A program made the position numbers and the translations under genes. Under the pieces are notes generated by a model. That model was given only the letters and a program-made list of their open reading frames with translations, was not told the origin of the DNA and made no database searches. DNA of 64,000 bases from Vitellaria paradoxa (Eukaryota > Streptophyta > Magnoliopsida > Ericales > Sapotaceae). The stretch is taken from positions 2,790,001-2,854,000 of the forward strand of contig CM034243.1 in NCBI GenBank assembly GCA_019916065.1, read 5' to 3'. Of the stretch, positions 48,248 through 57,912 are shown piece by piece (position 1 is the stretch's first letter; every line of letters starts with the position of its first letter).

Positions 48248-48616
48248 ATGGCCGTTTCTTCTTCACAACCCTCAAAGAGATTCTCCATTACCATAGGAGA
48301 TGCAGCTTCATGGTACTGTATTGTTATTGTTCTTGTTTCCCTTATCATGTTGAGCTCTTTTGGAGATCAGTACAACTACCTTTCCCTCAAGGATGATCAT
48401 GACGAGGCTGGAGTACCAGTTGGAGGAACAAACCAGCTTTTCATGAGCCGGCCGCCATGTGATGAAATCTACGTAGTCGGAGATGGAGAGACTCTTCACA
48501 CCATCAGCGACAAGTGCGGTGACCCTTTTATTGTTGAGCACAACCCTCATATTCACGACCCTGATGATGTCTTCCCCGGACTTGTCATCCAGATCACTCC
48601 TTCAAAACTATTCTAG
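48248..48616 (+). CDS. Small membrane-anchored protein with one LysM domain
   Basis: A single uninterrupted frame of 122 residues. Residues about 22-41 (WYCIVIVLVSLIMLSSFG) form one hydrophobic segment, a signal anchor or signal peptide. Residues about 70-118 form one LysM domain: YVVGDGETLHTISDKCG, then EHNPHIHDPDDVFPGLVIQI, with the usual Gly-Glu-Thr-Leu and Asn-Pro positions. LysM domains bind N-acetylglucosamine polymers such as chitin or peptidoglycan. Plants have a little-studied group of such one-domain proteins without a kinase, and this one fits it. The ATG follows a CT-rich leader and is the first in frame. Whether it binds a glycan, and whether it is secreted, cannot be told from sequence. 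Confidence 0.85.
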   Translation: MAVSSSQPSKRFSITIGDAASWYCIVIVLVSLIMLSSFGDQYNYLSLKDDHDEAGVPVGGTNQLFMSRPPCDEIYVVGDGETLHTISDKCGDPFIVEHNPHIHDPDDVFPGLVIQITPSKLF

Positions 48617-50007
48617 AATGGAGGTCTATTTTAAGTATCTATGTATGTATATTATGAGTTTGTTTGGTATGGTGTAAAATACTGAAAATTTTTAAAAATT
48701 ATTTATTTTTATTTCACTACACGAATAACAAACTCGTAAATTATGTCATTTTATCTTACTTTTTGTCATTCTAAACGCCTCTTATATATATTTAGCTCTG
48801 TTTCATCACTAGGTTTTTTTGTTAATTAATGAAGCTCTCTCCCTTGGCAATTTCATATCAAAATTTAAATTAAATTTCAAAATAAAATCTGCAACACTTG
48901 AACAAACACATCAAGGTATCATACGGCAAAAATTAAATTTTAAAACAACACTCAAGTTCAATTTCCAAATCAAGTTCCAAGATCACAAGATAATAAAATC
49001 ACCCAAATTTTGAAATTTTCTACTCCCCCTTTATGATATGAATTGACAAGGTCTCAAAATAATAAAAAAATGTAACAAAAACAGTCAACACCTTCCATGT
49101 GAATCTCTGTTGGAAATTCTTGTATGGTAGATTTTGTGCACAAAAAAAATTCGAATATTAAAAAATACTAAAAATTGATAGAAAGTTCATAAAATGGATC
49201 AAAGAAATTTTAATTCATTTATATCCAAATATGTAAATTTATCATCCAATCCTTATAAATTTAAAAAACTAAAATTCATCTTTCCAAATAAATCTCCAAG
49301 TCCATGCCATGAGATGAATTAAGCCATAAAATCGAAAGAAAATGCTTGTGCGCGTGTGAGATTATGACTAATCAAACATATAGGCTCCCCCTCAATAAAT
49401 CACTAGATCAAGATATTATATTTGATGCACCAAATGAATTGAGAGAAATTTTTTTTTTTTTTTATCCAGCCACAATTCTTCTTTTCTCTACTTTTGTTTT
49501 TTTAATCCAGCCACAAATCTTCATGCATATCCCTTTCAAGATCCTGATGGCTTTCACACGTTTATGAGTAGGTAGCTTTTCCCTTAACAAGCAACAAGTC
49601 ATTAAGGGGCTTCTCACTTATCCCACCGGTAGCCCTTTTCAAGACAGGATATTTTTTTTTTTTTTTTTTAACTCTTCAACATTTTTTAAACGCATCAAAC
49701 AGTAATTCAAGATCTAGGAGGAAAAAGATATATGCAAAATCAGTCAAGTGTTTAAAGAAGCACATCAAAATTATGGCAAAGTTCACCAAAACACGTCTTT
49801 TCAATTTACATTGAAATACAAATTTTTAATCCATTACAATTTTATTTGACTGAATGATTGATGCACATAAAAGGAAATAGAAATCATAAAATATCTTTAA
49901 AACAAATAATGAACTCCTATCCTTCTTTTATTTTTGAAAATTAGGGATGTGCACAACTACCTAAAGACTTCCTAGGAGATTCAAAGCGGAAGTCGTCTGA
50001 GGGTTTG
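48617..50007. other. Intergenic region between LysM gene and retroelement
   Basis: AT-rich DNA. A small MITE-like repeat (48655-48785) follows the LysM stop. The stretch 48790-49990 has no coding resemblance; it may include non-coding internal sequence of the adjacent copia fragment, but I found no second LTR in it. Confidence 0.45.
48655..48785. repeat. Small AT-rich MITE-like repeat
   Basis: Has ggtatggtgtaaaatactga at the left and ttgtcattctaaacgcctc at the right, with aaatttttaaaaattattta and gtcattttatcttacttttt inside, an inverse-orientation relative of 47124-47228. It probably overlaps the 3' UTR of the LysM gene. Confidence 0.4.
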
Positions 50008-52029
50008 TTAAAAAAAATCAGATTTTCTAACCCAAATTGCCCTAGTTTTTGAAAAAGTGACCTTGACAATATTTTTCTCACGCCTTTGCTTTTTATTAAA
50101 ATTTGAACTCTTTTTCTTTAAAAGGTTTTCATATTTTGGTCTTGAAAAATTCAAGTTATTGGACTTTTGAAATATATGTGGATTTTCAAAATTATTTTCA
50201 AAAAAATTAGAAAGAGTTTGAAACCTATTTTTCATGGAAACTCTAGAATTTTGACCTTTGGAAAAATTTTTCACATAATTCAAGGGGAGACCATAGAGTT
50301 TGTGACAATTAGGGCAAATATGTCCTTTGATGCCGCAATGGTGACACACAGGTACAAAAGATTGGGATTTAGAAAATTTTGTACCTTTCACCTTTGGAGG
50401 AGGAAACTGTTGACATACAAACTTTGGAGAACTTCTCTTTGGTGGTGCTACATATTTTGGGGTAACTTTTGGAACTTTTGGTGATGATGAAGATGCTACT
50501 GATGTGGTCTTTTCACCTTTGTAGCCTAATCCAGACTTATCTCCATGGGGTTTTTGCTTACTCCAAATTTCATCAATGACATTGGAGTTAGCATTCATCT
50601 TATCAAGGATGCTTCCATTTGTCTTCACTTTGGCTTCAAGTTCTTTGATTTTCTCTATAAGATCTTTCACTTCTTTTTCTTTCTCTTCTAACTTTGTTTT
50701 CCATTTTTCTACAAGTTTACATTGTGATTGTTTATCAGTCTCTAAAGTAGATAACATACCTGAGAGTTTTTCGTTTTGAATTTTCAGGACATCTCTCTCT
50801 TTCTTCATCACATTGGCTTGTTGAACAAGTATATTGTTATTTTTCTTTAGAGCACAGTATTCTTCACAAAGTTGGGTGTAGGCTTTTGCAATGTCACCTT
50901 GGAATTCATCTTCTGATTATTCGTCCTCAGACTCGGTATCACTTAGGGTTTTAGGCTTTCTCTCTTCAGAAGAATTGTGAGAAGCTACAAAAGCAATAAA
51001 ATTACCTTCATCTTCAAAAGTAGAGGAGGAAGATTCATCGGTGTCAGAATCATCATCAAGAGTGGCATTCATCACTTTGACTTGCTTTTTCTTCTTTTTA
51101 TTTACGCACTCCTGGGCGATATGTCCAAAACCCTGACATTCAAAGCACTGGATTCTTTGGGATTGCTTTGATGATCTTTTGTCACCTTTTTTGATTTTCT
51201 TCTCCTTCCCTTGTAACTTTGAATCTGATGTTACCGATTTCTTAATCTTTCTTACTTTGTTGAGAATTTTTGTAAATTTCTTTGCTAGTAAAATCACTTC
51301 TTCATCATTGAATTCGTCATCATCAGAATCTTTTTCTTCTTCTTCTTCCACAGTTTTGAGTACAATTCCCTTTGAGACCTTCTTTGATTTGAGCATATTT
51401 GCTTCATAAGTTTGAAGAGATCCTACTAAGTCTTCAATTTTCATCTCATCTACATCCCTAACTTCTTCAATTGCAGCAACTTTAGCATCAAAAGAATGAG
51501 GAAGAGAACGTAAAATTTTACGTACCACTTTGAAATTAGGAATAGGTTCTCCAAGGTTGTGGCATGAATTCACAATATGACTTAGACGAACATAGAAATC
51601 GTCAAACGTCTCATCACTATTCATCTTGATGGCTTCAAATTCAGATGTAAGTTTTTGAAGTTTGGATTTTTTCACTTGTATGTTTCCTTCGTGTGTAGTT
51701 TGAAGAATAAGCCAAGCTTCTTTTGCACTGAGACAACTTGAGATTTTACAAAATTCATTTGGACAGATGGCAGCAAAAATATTGTTCAACGCTTTAAAAT
51801 TCCATTCGGAACCTTCTTGTTCTGACTTAGTCCAGGATACAATTGGCTTTGAAACAATTATACCCTCAACTTCATGTGTAGGTTCAGTCCATCCTTGGAT
51901 AACAGACAGCCAAACTTTATAATGTATGGATAATAGATGAGCTTGCATACGTACCTTCCAATACGAATAATTAGTACCGTCAAACCATGGTGGTCTTGAA
52001 CTAGAGCCTCCTTCACGTGGTGGATCCAT
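50008..52029 (-). pseudogene. Ty1/copia retrotransposon Gag reading frame, broken by one in-frame stop
   Basis: The frame starts MDPPREGGSSSRPPWFDG at 52029 and has the UBN2-type gag region (SYWKVRMQAHLLS, AKEAWLILQTTHEG, FDDFYVRLSHIVNSC) and a CCHC zinc knuckle (CFECQGFGHIAQEC). A TAA at 50917-50919 interrupts it after an acidic stretch. The same frame then continues for 35 codons plus 267 more residues with a coiled coil (about 50600-50800) and a second knuckle (CHHCGIKGHICPNC), ending at 50008. No protease, integrase or reverse transcriptase follows. Two knuckles and the coiled coil recall the SIRE lineage; that placing is tentative. The stop is a single-codon break; I cannot say whether it is old or recent. 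Confidence 0.8.
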
Positions 52030-52072
52030 TGATTCGAATTGAAGATCTCATTCAAGAACGTAGAGTGACCCT

Positions 52073-52084
52073 GCTCTGATACCA
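52073..52084 (-). other. Retrotransposon primer-binding site (initiator tRNA-Met type)
   Basis: The minus strand reads TGGTATCAGAGC, the classic 12-base complement to the 3' end of plant initiator tRNA-Met used by Ty1/copia elements. It lies two bases inside the presumed LTR edge and 44 bases before the Gag ATG. Confidence 0.88.
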
Positions 52085-52086
52085 AT

Positions 52087-52940
52087 TGAAAATTTTCGAA
52101 TCACCCAAACTAATCAACCAATCAAAAAAATAATGAACACAAGATTGGTAACGAAGAAACCTTTTACCAACAAGTAAAGGTAAAACTCCAGGTCCGATTT
52201 CGAAGACCACCCAAACTTCCACTATATAATTAGGTTACAAGTACCCACTCGAAATCTCTACGACTCCTCGCACGACTTCTTTCAAGCACTTGCTCGAATC
52301 CTCGACACACCTAGACCAAGTGGAAACAAACTTTCTAACTCCTTAGAAAGTGAACAGACTTAACCAAGAATAATAGAAATAAGAGAAAGAGCTATAAGCT
52401 TACAAGGAAAAATTCTCTCTCTCACAAGACTCTATAATATGCCCCTCTTGTTCCCCCTTGTACATTAAGCTTGGGTGCATATATATAGACTTACACATCC
52501 TATTCCAAGCAAAATCCTATTCTAATTAGGACTCAAATAAATAAGCAAAATCCTATTCTAATTAGGACTCAAATATACAAGCAAATTTCCTAAACGGAAA
52601 CAAAATCTTCTATAACTCGAACCATCAGTTTCCCTGCGTGCTCCCTGCGAGCTCTACTGCCAAAAGGTCAAACCTGCGTACATCCTGCGGGCTCCCGGCG
52701 CCATGTGGCGCAGCCGCGCGCTCTCTGCATATTGCCTGCGAGGTACACTGGATTTTTACACGTGTGTTTCCTAATCTGTGCAGTCTTCTTCTTTATTCCT
52801 AATTGGACTTGGATTGCAATATTGCGGTTATGATCTTTTGGAAACTTGCCCATTTTGAAAAATCTTCAATTTAGGAAATATGCAAATCTGTCATATTTAA
52901 TTTAAGATTTTGTATGGATTTGCCACTAAAAAACCTTACA
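52087..52940 (-). mobile_element. Presumed 5' LTR of the copia fragment
   Basis: On the plus strand the LTR edge reads TGAAAATTTTCG at 52087 (5'-...TTTTCA on the element's own strand) next to the primer-binding site. Inside is a 40-base tandem duplication (aaaatcctattctaattagg at about 52505 and 52545). The outer edge is not resolved; 52940 is an estimate. No partner LTR was found on the other side. Confidence 0.5.
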
Positions 52941-53049
52941 GAAGCTTTTTGTGTATGCTGTGTTTGATTAGCAAGAACATGATTTTGTCAGGATACTGGT
53001 TTCATTATATATACACTAAGGTGGAGCTAGAAAATTAAGTCAGGGTGGG

Positions 53050-53335
53050 TATTGATTATAAAATATGTAAATGATTAATGGGAGTACTATGAGAGGAATG
53101 GAAAAAAAAAAATTTGACCACTGGAAAAGAGAAAGAGAGAGAGAAAAATGACAAAGTATGGTTAAATATTTTTTAATTGTATTGGATAGAATAGGTACAA
53201 TTGTATTGATATTATTGAATTAAAATTTATTTTTATATTGAGTAGACACAATTGGTATTGAACTAAGTTTTTTTTTTTTTTCCTTTTTAGGTGGGTACAA
53301 TTAGTATTGAGTTAATTTTTTTTTTTTAGGTGAAC
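53050..53335. repeat. Dispersed repeat, copy 2 of 2 (partner 13740-13965)
   Basis: It shares with 13740-13965 a GA-rich run, a taaatattttttaattgtat-type string, ggataga..aggtacaatt, and tattgaattaa/tattgagttaa strings next to T runs and aggtg. The last part (gtacaattagtattgagtta and relatives) is itself repeated two or three times. It ends exactly where family A copy 2 begins. Confidence 0.6.
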
Positions 53336-53341
53336 ACAATT

Positions 53342-54105
53342 AAGGTAGCGTTTTGAGTGATAAAAAACAAGAATAAACAAGAAAAGAACGTAATTTTGGG
53401 TAAATTTTGATGTTTAATATTTTTTCAAATCGTATTTTTTTTAAATGAATAGCGGTAAACCGTTAGAACGGTTTTCTCAAATCCGTTATAACGAATTTAA
53501 AAAATCTCTGCACCTCTAACATATTTCTATCTCCTCAAATCGCATTTTTTTGAAGATGAATGTATTTTCCTGCACCCCTAATATATCTCTCTCTCTTCAA
53601 ATCGCGTTTTTTTGAGATAAATAATGATATTTTTCCAAATCCGTTTCAACGAATTCAAAAAATCTCTGCACTCCTAATATATATCTCTTTCTTCCCAAAT
53701 CGCGTTCTTCAATATGAACATCCATTGGATTCAAAAAATCTCTGTACCCTTAATATATATATCTCTCTCTCTCTTTCCAAATCATATTTTTTGTAGATGA
53801 ACAGTAGTAAATCGTTAGAATGATTTTTTCAAATCTATTCTAACGAAATTAAAAAATTACATGGACCTAGACCACAATAGTACTCGTTCGAAAGTTTTCA
53901 ATGCGGGAAATATGATTGCCAAAAAAAAATTCGCACTCGATTAATCTATTTCTGAATTTTCTATTTTTTTAGTGAAATATTGAACTTTTTTGAAATTAGT
54001 GAATGTGGGAATGTGTAGATGCACAATAAAGAATTTTAGCAATTTTTAGAGATTGTTGGAGTTTTATTTTATTTTATATTTTTTTGGCACACCAAACAGT
54101 GCTTT
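53342..54105 (+). mobile_element. Terminal-inverted-repeat element, family A copy 2
   Basis: Starts AAGGTAGCGTTTTGAGTG and ends with the inverse of AAAGCACTGTTTGGTGTGCC. Inside are four direct repeats of 70-110 bases with ctcaaatccgtt(a/c)taacgaat cores, separated by CT-rich pieces. It lacks the nested MITE found in copy 1 and so preserves the empty site near 54035-54050. No coding capacity. Confidence 0.7.
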
Positions 54106-54269
54106 AAACAATGTAAAAGAAAAAAAAAAGGTAACATAATTTTTTTTTTAATGGGTGGCCAAGCGAGCTAGGCTCCACTCCTATATGTACATATGTTAAC
54201 AATTTGGTTCTTTGAATGTAGTTTCCGAAAAGACATCAACAATAGTATGTTAGGATAAGGTGAAACGGG

Positions 54270-54508
54270 CCCCTGCGGGCATAGCACGGTTGATACTCGG
54301 GCAGCAGATTGCACCCAATGATGCAGGTTCGAGTCATGGCAACCGCAGTGTGGAAGTTTCATCCTCTTGTGGGGGTGGCTCCTTGTGGGCACCAAGCACT
54401 GATCTTCCTGTCTAGGAGGCCGTCGTGTACCGCGATTTACCTCATCCACCATTCCCTTGGGGCCGGGGGTGGGGGCCTTGGGGGCGAGGGTATCGCCTTT
54501 TGCACCCA
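54270..54508 (+). mobile_element. tRNA-derived SINE, family C copy 2, with target duplication
   Basis: Begins CCCTGCGGGCATAGCACGG (A box region), has GCAGGTTCGAGTCATGGC (B box) and ends GGTATCGCCTTTTGCACCCA. It is flanked by aggataaggtgaaacggg (54252-54269) and aggataaggtgaaatggg (54509-54526), 17 of 18 bases identical. The body matches the element at 28463-28699 along its length apart from scattered changes and a G-rich variation near 54462-54488. Confidence 0.88.
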
Positions 54509-54826
54509 AGGATAAGGTGAAATGGGGAAATAAGAGAAAAGAAGATATACGTATATATAATCACATGATAGAAACTTAACCATTTATTAGGTGAATATTA
54601 AACTCCCTTAAGCTGATTAATTATAATTCAGTGAAGAGGGTGTGGGATATATAAGGCAATAGAACTTATCCTGAGTTTAGGAATAGATATTTTTTTTAAA
54701 ATTAGAATCAAAATAAAACTTAACAAAACCCATCCAATACAAATTAACACGTGTTAAAAAATGGTGGTTTGTAAATAATTATGGCGATTCGATCCAAAGG
54801 TCATCATTCAGGCTTGGTAATCTATA

Positions 54827-56019
54827 TCTATATTACAAAGAAGCTCAGTGTTTTAAAAATATGACATGGCATCAACAATTAAGATTTATTTGAAGAAGTA
54901 TTTAGCGGCTGAGATTAAATTTGTGACATTCCAGAGTGAGTGTTGGGGGGGAGAGAGAGAATGGGGAGGATGGGGGGTTGGGGGCGTGTCAAAGGGACGA
55001 GAGAGAGAGAGAAAGAGAATTGGGGGAGAGATGACGTGAGAGAGAGGAGAGAGGGGAGTTAGGTTTGTCAGAGATGGGGAAGTTTTCTTTTTTTTTTTAA
55101 TTGAAAAAAGTTTTTTTTGTAGTTTTTTTTCTTTTATAAGTAAATTGAGTTTTTTATTTGAATGGGAAATTTTTATAAGGTTATATAAGTAAATCAAAGA
55201 TCCGAAATCTCTTTCAATTTTATAAACTATATTTTATATTATTTTATATTATTTATTTTTTTGTCATATATTTTATACTATTTAAACTTTCAACCGTGGT
55301 CAAATATTTTAAAAAACATATAATAATGATTTGAATTAAAATAATAATTAAAAAAATATATATTTAAGTCATCGTCACTAATTAAGTAGCAATGCGAAAT
55401 GAACTTCATTAATAGTGTACCAATACCATTAGAAAACTAAATTTTTTATTTAAAATACATACAAATTAGAATAATTAATTTATTATATAATAATTAATTT
55501 TAAAGACTTTAAATTTGTTATATTTTTAACTGTTAAATTTATTTATTAGTCAGAATTATTTTTTCTTCTCCACTTTAATTGTTTTTCGATCACTTTACAT
55601 AAAAAATATACTCTTATTTGTTAAAAAATATACTCTTATATTAAACAAAGTTAACTAAGTTTTAAAAATTAATATTTAAATTTTAATTCTAATGTACTTA
55701 AATTAAAAATTAAAAATAATATTTATTTGATTTATTTTGTTAATTTGATAGTTGTGTGCGTGGCGTGGAGAAAGGTAGAAGCTGAGTGGAATGGCATTCT
55801 TTTTTTCCCGAGACAAGAAGGGGGTGCCATGCAAAAACATTGATACTCTTTTTTATTTATTTAATGATTAAAATTATTTATTTTTATTTTTTTCATTTTA
55901 GATTGTATCTAAGTTATATTTACAATTTTTTATATAAATTTATTTTAATTACAAATTTATATTTAAATTCTTTACAAGTCAAATTATGGTTTCATGCCGT
56001 TGGTACGGGCAATACTTAG
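54827..56019 (+). mobile_element. Helitron-like non-autonomous element
   Basis: Starts TCTATATTACAAAGAAGCTC directly after an A and ends with a hairpin-like GCCGTTGGTACGGGC followed by AATACTTAG before T. No terminal inverted repeat or target duplication is seen, as expected for a Helitron. Parts at 55472-55700 match 10586-10985 of the other Helitron-like element. A GA/GC-rich section lies at 54945-55080. No Rep/helicase frame. Confidence 0.55.
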
Positions 56020-56076
56020 TATGGAAATAAAAACTGAAGTTTTAGTTTACTGTGTAATTGCTTTAACAATTTATAT

Positions 56077-56561
56077 AGGCACCATTTGATGTGTCAAAAA
56101 ATAAAATAAAACTCCAATTACTTATAAAAATCACTAAAATTCTCTAATATACTTTTACGCATTCTTAACTTAACTAATTTCAAAAAAGTTTAATATTTTA
56201 CTAAAAAAAAATCGAAAACTATAAATAAGATTAACCGAGTGTGAAATTTTTTTTGGGCAATCATGTTTCTCGAGTTCAAAACTTTTGAACGAGTATTATC
56301 GTGGCGTGCGTTTACAAAATCGTTTAAACGGTTTGTTTCATTCTGTTCCCACGATTTAATGTTTTCAACCATTCAAACAGCCTAACAAATGAGGTCTTGA
56401 TTGAGAATTTTTTGAATCCACTATAACGGATTTGGGAAAACCGTTTTAACGATTTACCATTATTCATCTAAAAAAAACACGATTTGGAAAAAAAAAATCA
56501 AACATCCAAATTTATCAAGAAGCACGTTTTATCTTATTTTTTATTACTCCAACCACATCTT
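56077..56561 (-). mobile_element. Terminal-inverted-repeat element, family A copy 3 (inverse orientation)
   Basis: Reverse-complemented it starts AAGATGTGGTTGGAGTAATAA and contains TGAATAATGGTAAATCG, cgttttcccaaatccgttat-type strings and TTCGAACTCGAGAAACATGATTG-like text parallel to 20700-20730 and 53890-53915. It ends with the inverse of AGGCACCATTTGATGTGTC. Shorter than the other copies; fewer internal repeats. Confidence 0.65.
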
Positions 56562-56636
56562 GTTGGAAAAATAAAAATAAAAAATAAAAAGAAAGGAAAA
56601 AGAGTAAAACGGTTTATTCTTCAAAATTGATGCAAA

Positions 56637-56727
56637 TTTTATCAGCCGCTAAATACTTCTTCAAATAAATCTTAACCGTTGATGCTATATTATATTTTTA
56701 AAACACTGAGCTTCCTTGTAATATAGA
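56637..56727 (-). mobile_element. Truncated Helitron-like 5' end, opposite orientation
   Basis: Reverse-complemented, the stretch from TCTATATTACAAGGAAGCTC through GCATCAACGGTTAAGATTTA to GAAGTATTTAGCGGCTGA matches the first 85-90 bases of the element at 54827 with few differences. It breaks off after about 90 bases. Confidence 0.7.
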
Positions 56728-57022
56728 TTTGGAAATTCTTTTTCCTCCTTCTCTCAACAGATTCGTAATAAAAATTAAGCTACAAAATTTTTCTTTGATT
56801 CTCCAATTTTTCCTTGAGTTTCCTTGGAAACCAAACAACATAAAAGAAATTCCAAACACAGTTCACTTCGAAATGCTGTTACTGCCCGCGACTAATCTCC
56901 ACCGATATGACTCCCATTTGAGGAGAGGGAGAGTAGAGACACTTATGAAATTCTTCCTAAATTTTTCATTCTCGAAACTTATAAGAACCTGCGAGACAAT
57001 AGGCTCTTAAAAATGACCCCCC

Positions 57023-57023
<1 letters not shown>

Positions 57024-57065
<42 letters not shown>
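57024..57065 (+). repeat. (GA)n microsatellite
   Basis: About 20 GA units about 850 bases upstream of the GET3-like start. Could belong to its distal promoter. Confidence 0.9.
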
Positions 57066-57068
<3 letters not shown>

Positions 57069-57912
57069 AGAAATTATTTAGGGTTTAAAAATATCCATCT
57101 AAAACTGTGTTTGGGCACAAAACAATGTTTAAAAAAAATAAATTTTATCTCTTTTCATGCATAAAAATCGAGAGAGTATATTTATAATTTTAATAAGATA
57201 TATTTCTTGATTTGCAAAAAAAAAAAAAAAAATTAGAAAGAAAGCTTCTTAAGCCCACCCTAAACCTAATAAATGGACTTTAAGTCCATATAATAATAAA
57301 AATTAATTTTTTTAAAAATAAAATAAAATATTAAAAATAATTTTTTATAAATAAAATAATAATAAATGAAGAAACTAACTCACCGTTATAATTACCATTC
57401 AAAAAAAAAACTTACCGTTATTTAAAAGTCAAATAAATAATTAAATAGAAATCTATTATTACTCAAATTTTCATCCACTTTCTTTCCTTCTCGAATACCT
57501 TCTCTAAAAAAAAAGAAAAAAGAAAAAAAAGAAAAGAAAATCTAAATAAATAAAAGGAAGGGGGGGGGGGAGAAATGATTTTCTCTTTGTTTCTCATTCT
57601 TTTTCTCGCCTACCAAACATACCGCTAATCCGATCTATCGTGGCCAGCAACAGTTATTGAATCAAATCTCATGGGTGTATTCACAGATGGTCTTTGTCGG
57701 AAACGCCTGGGCTGACACAAGGACGTTAGCCAAGTCGGGCACAAACGCCCGTATACATCACAAACCAAGCAAATCATCGGCGTTCAATCGGCTTCGATTC
57801 ACAACTTTCTTCTGAACCCAAACGATTTTCCAAAACCACACAGTTTCTCTCGTTCTTCTCTCTGCACACTGTGAAATTTCAGAGAGAGCCAAAGAAGGGT
57901 TTGAGTTGAGAT
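57066..57912. other. Upstream region of the GET3-like gene
   Basis: AT-rich until about 57590, then GC-richer leader-like sequence from about 57630 to the ATG. A G run lies at 57560-57570. No open frame resembles a protein. The transcription start is probably within 57650-57850. Confidence 0.4.

Noticed and set aside
48819..49567. 3' LTR of the copia fragment
   Set aside because: I compared strings from the presumed 5' LTR (52087 onward) and found no match here.
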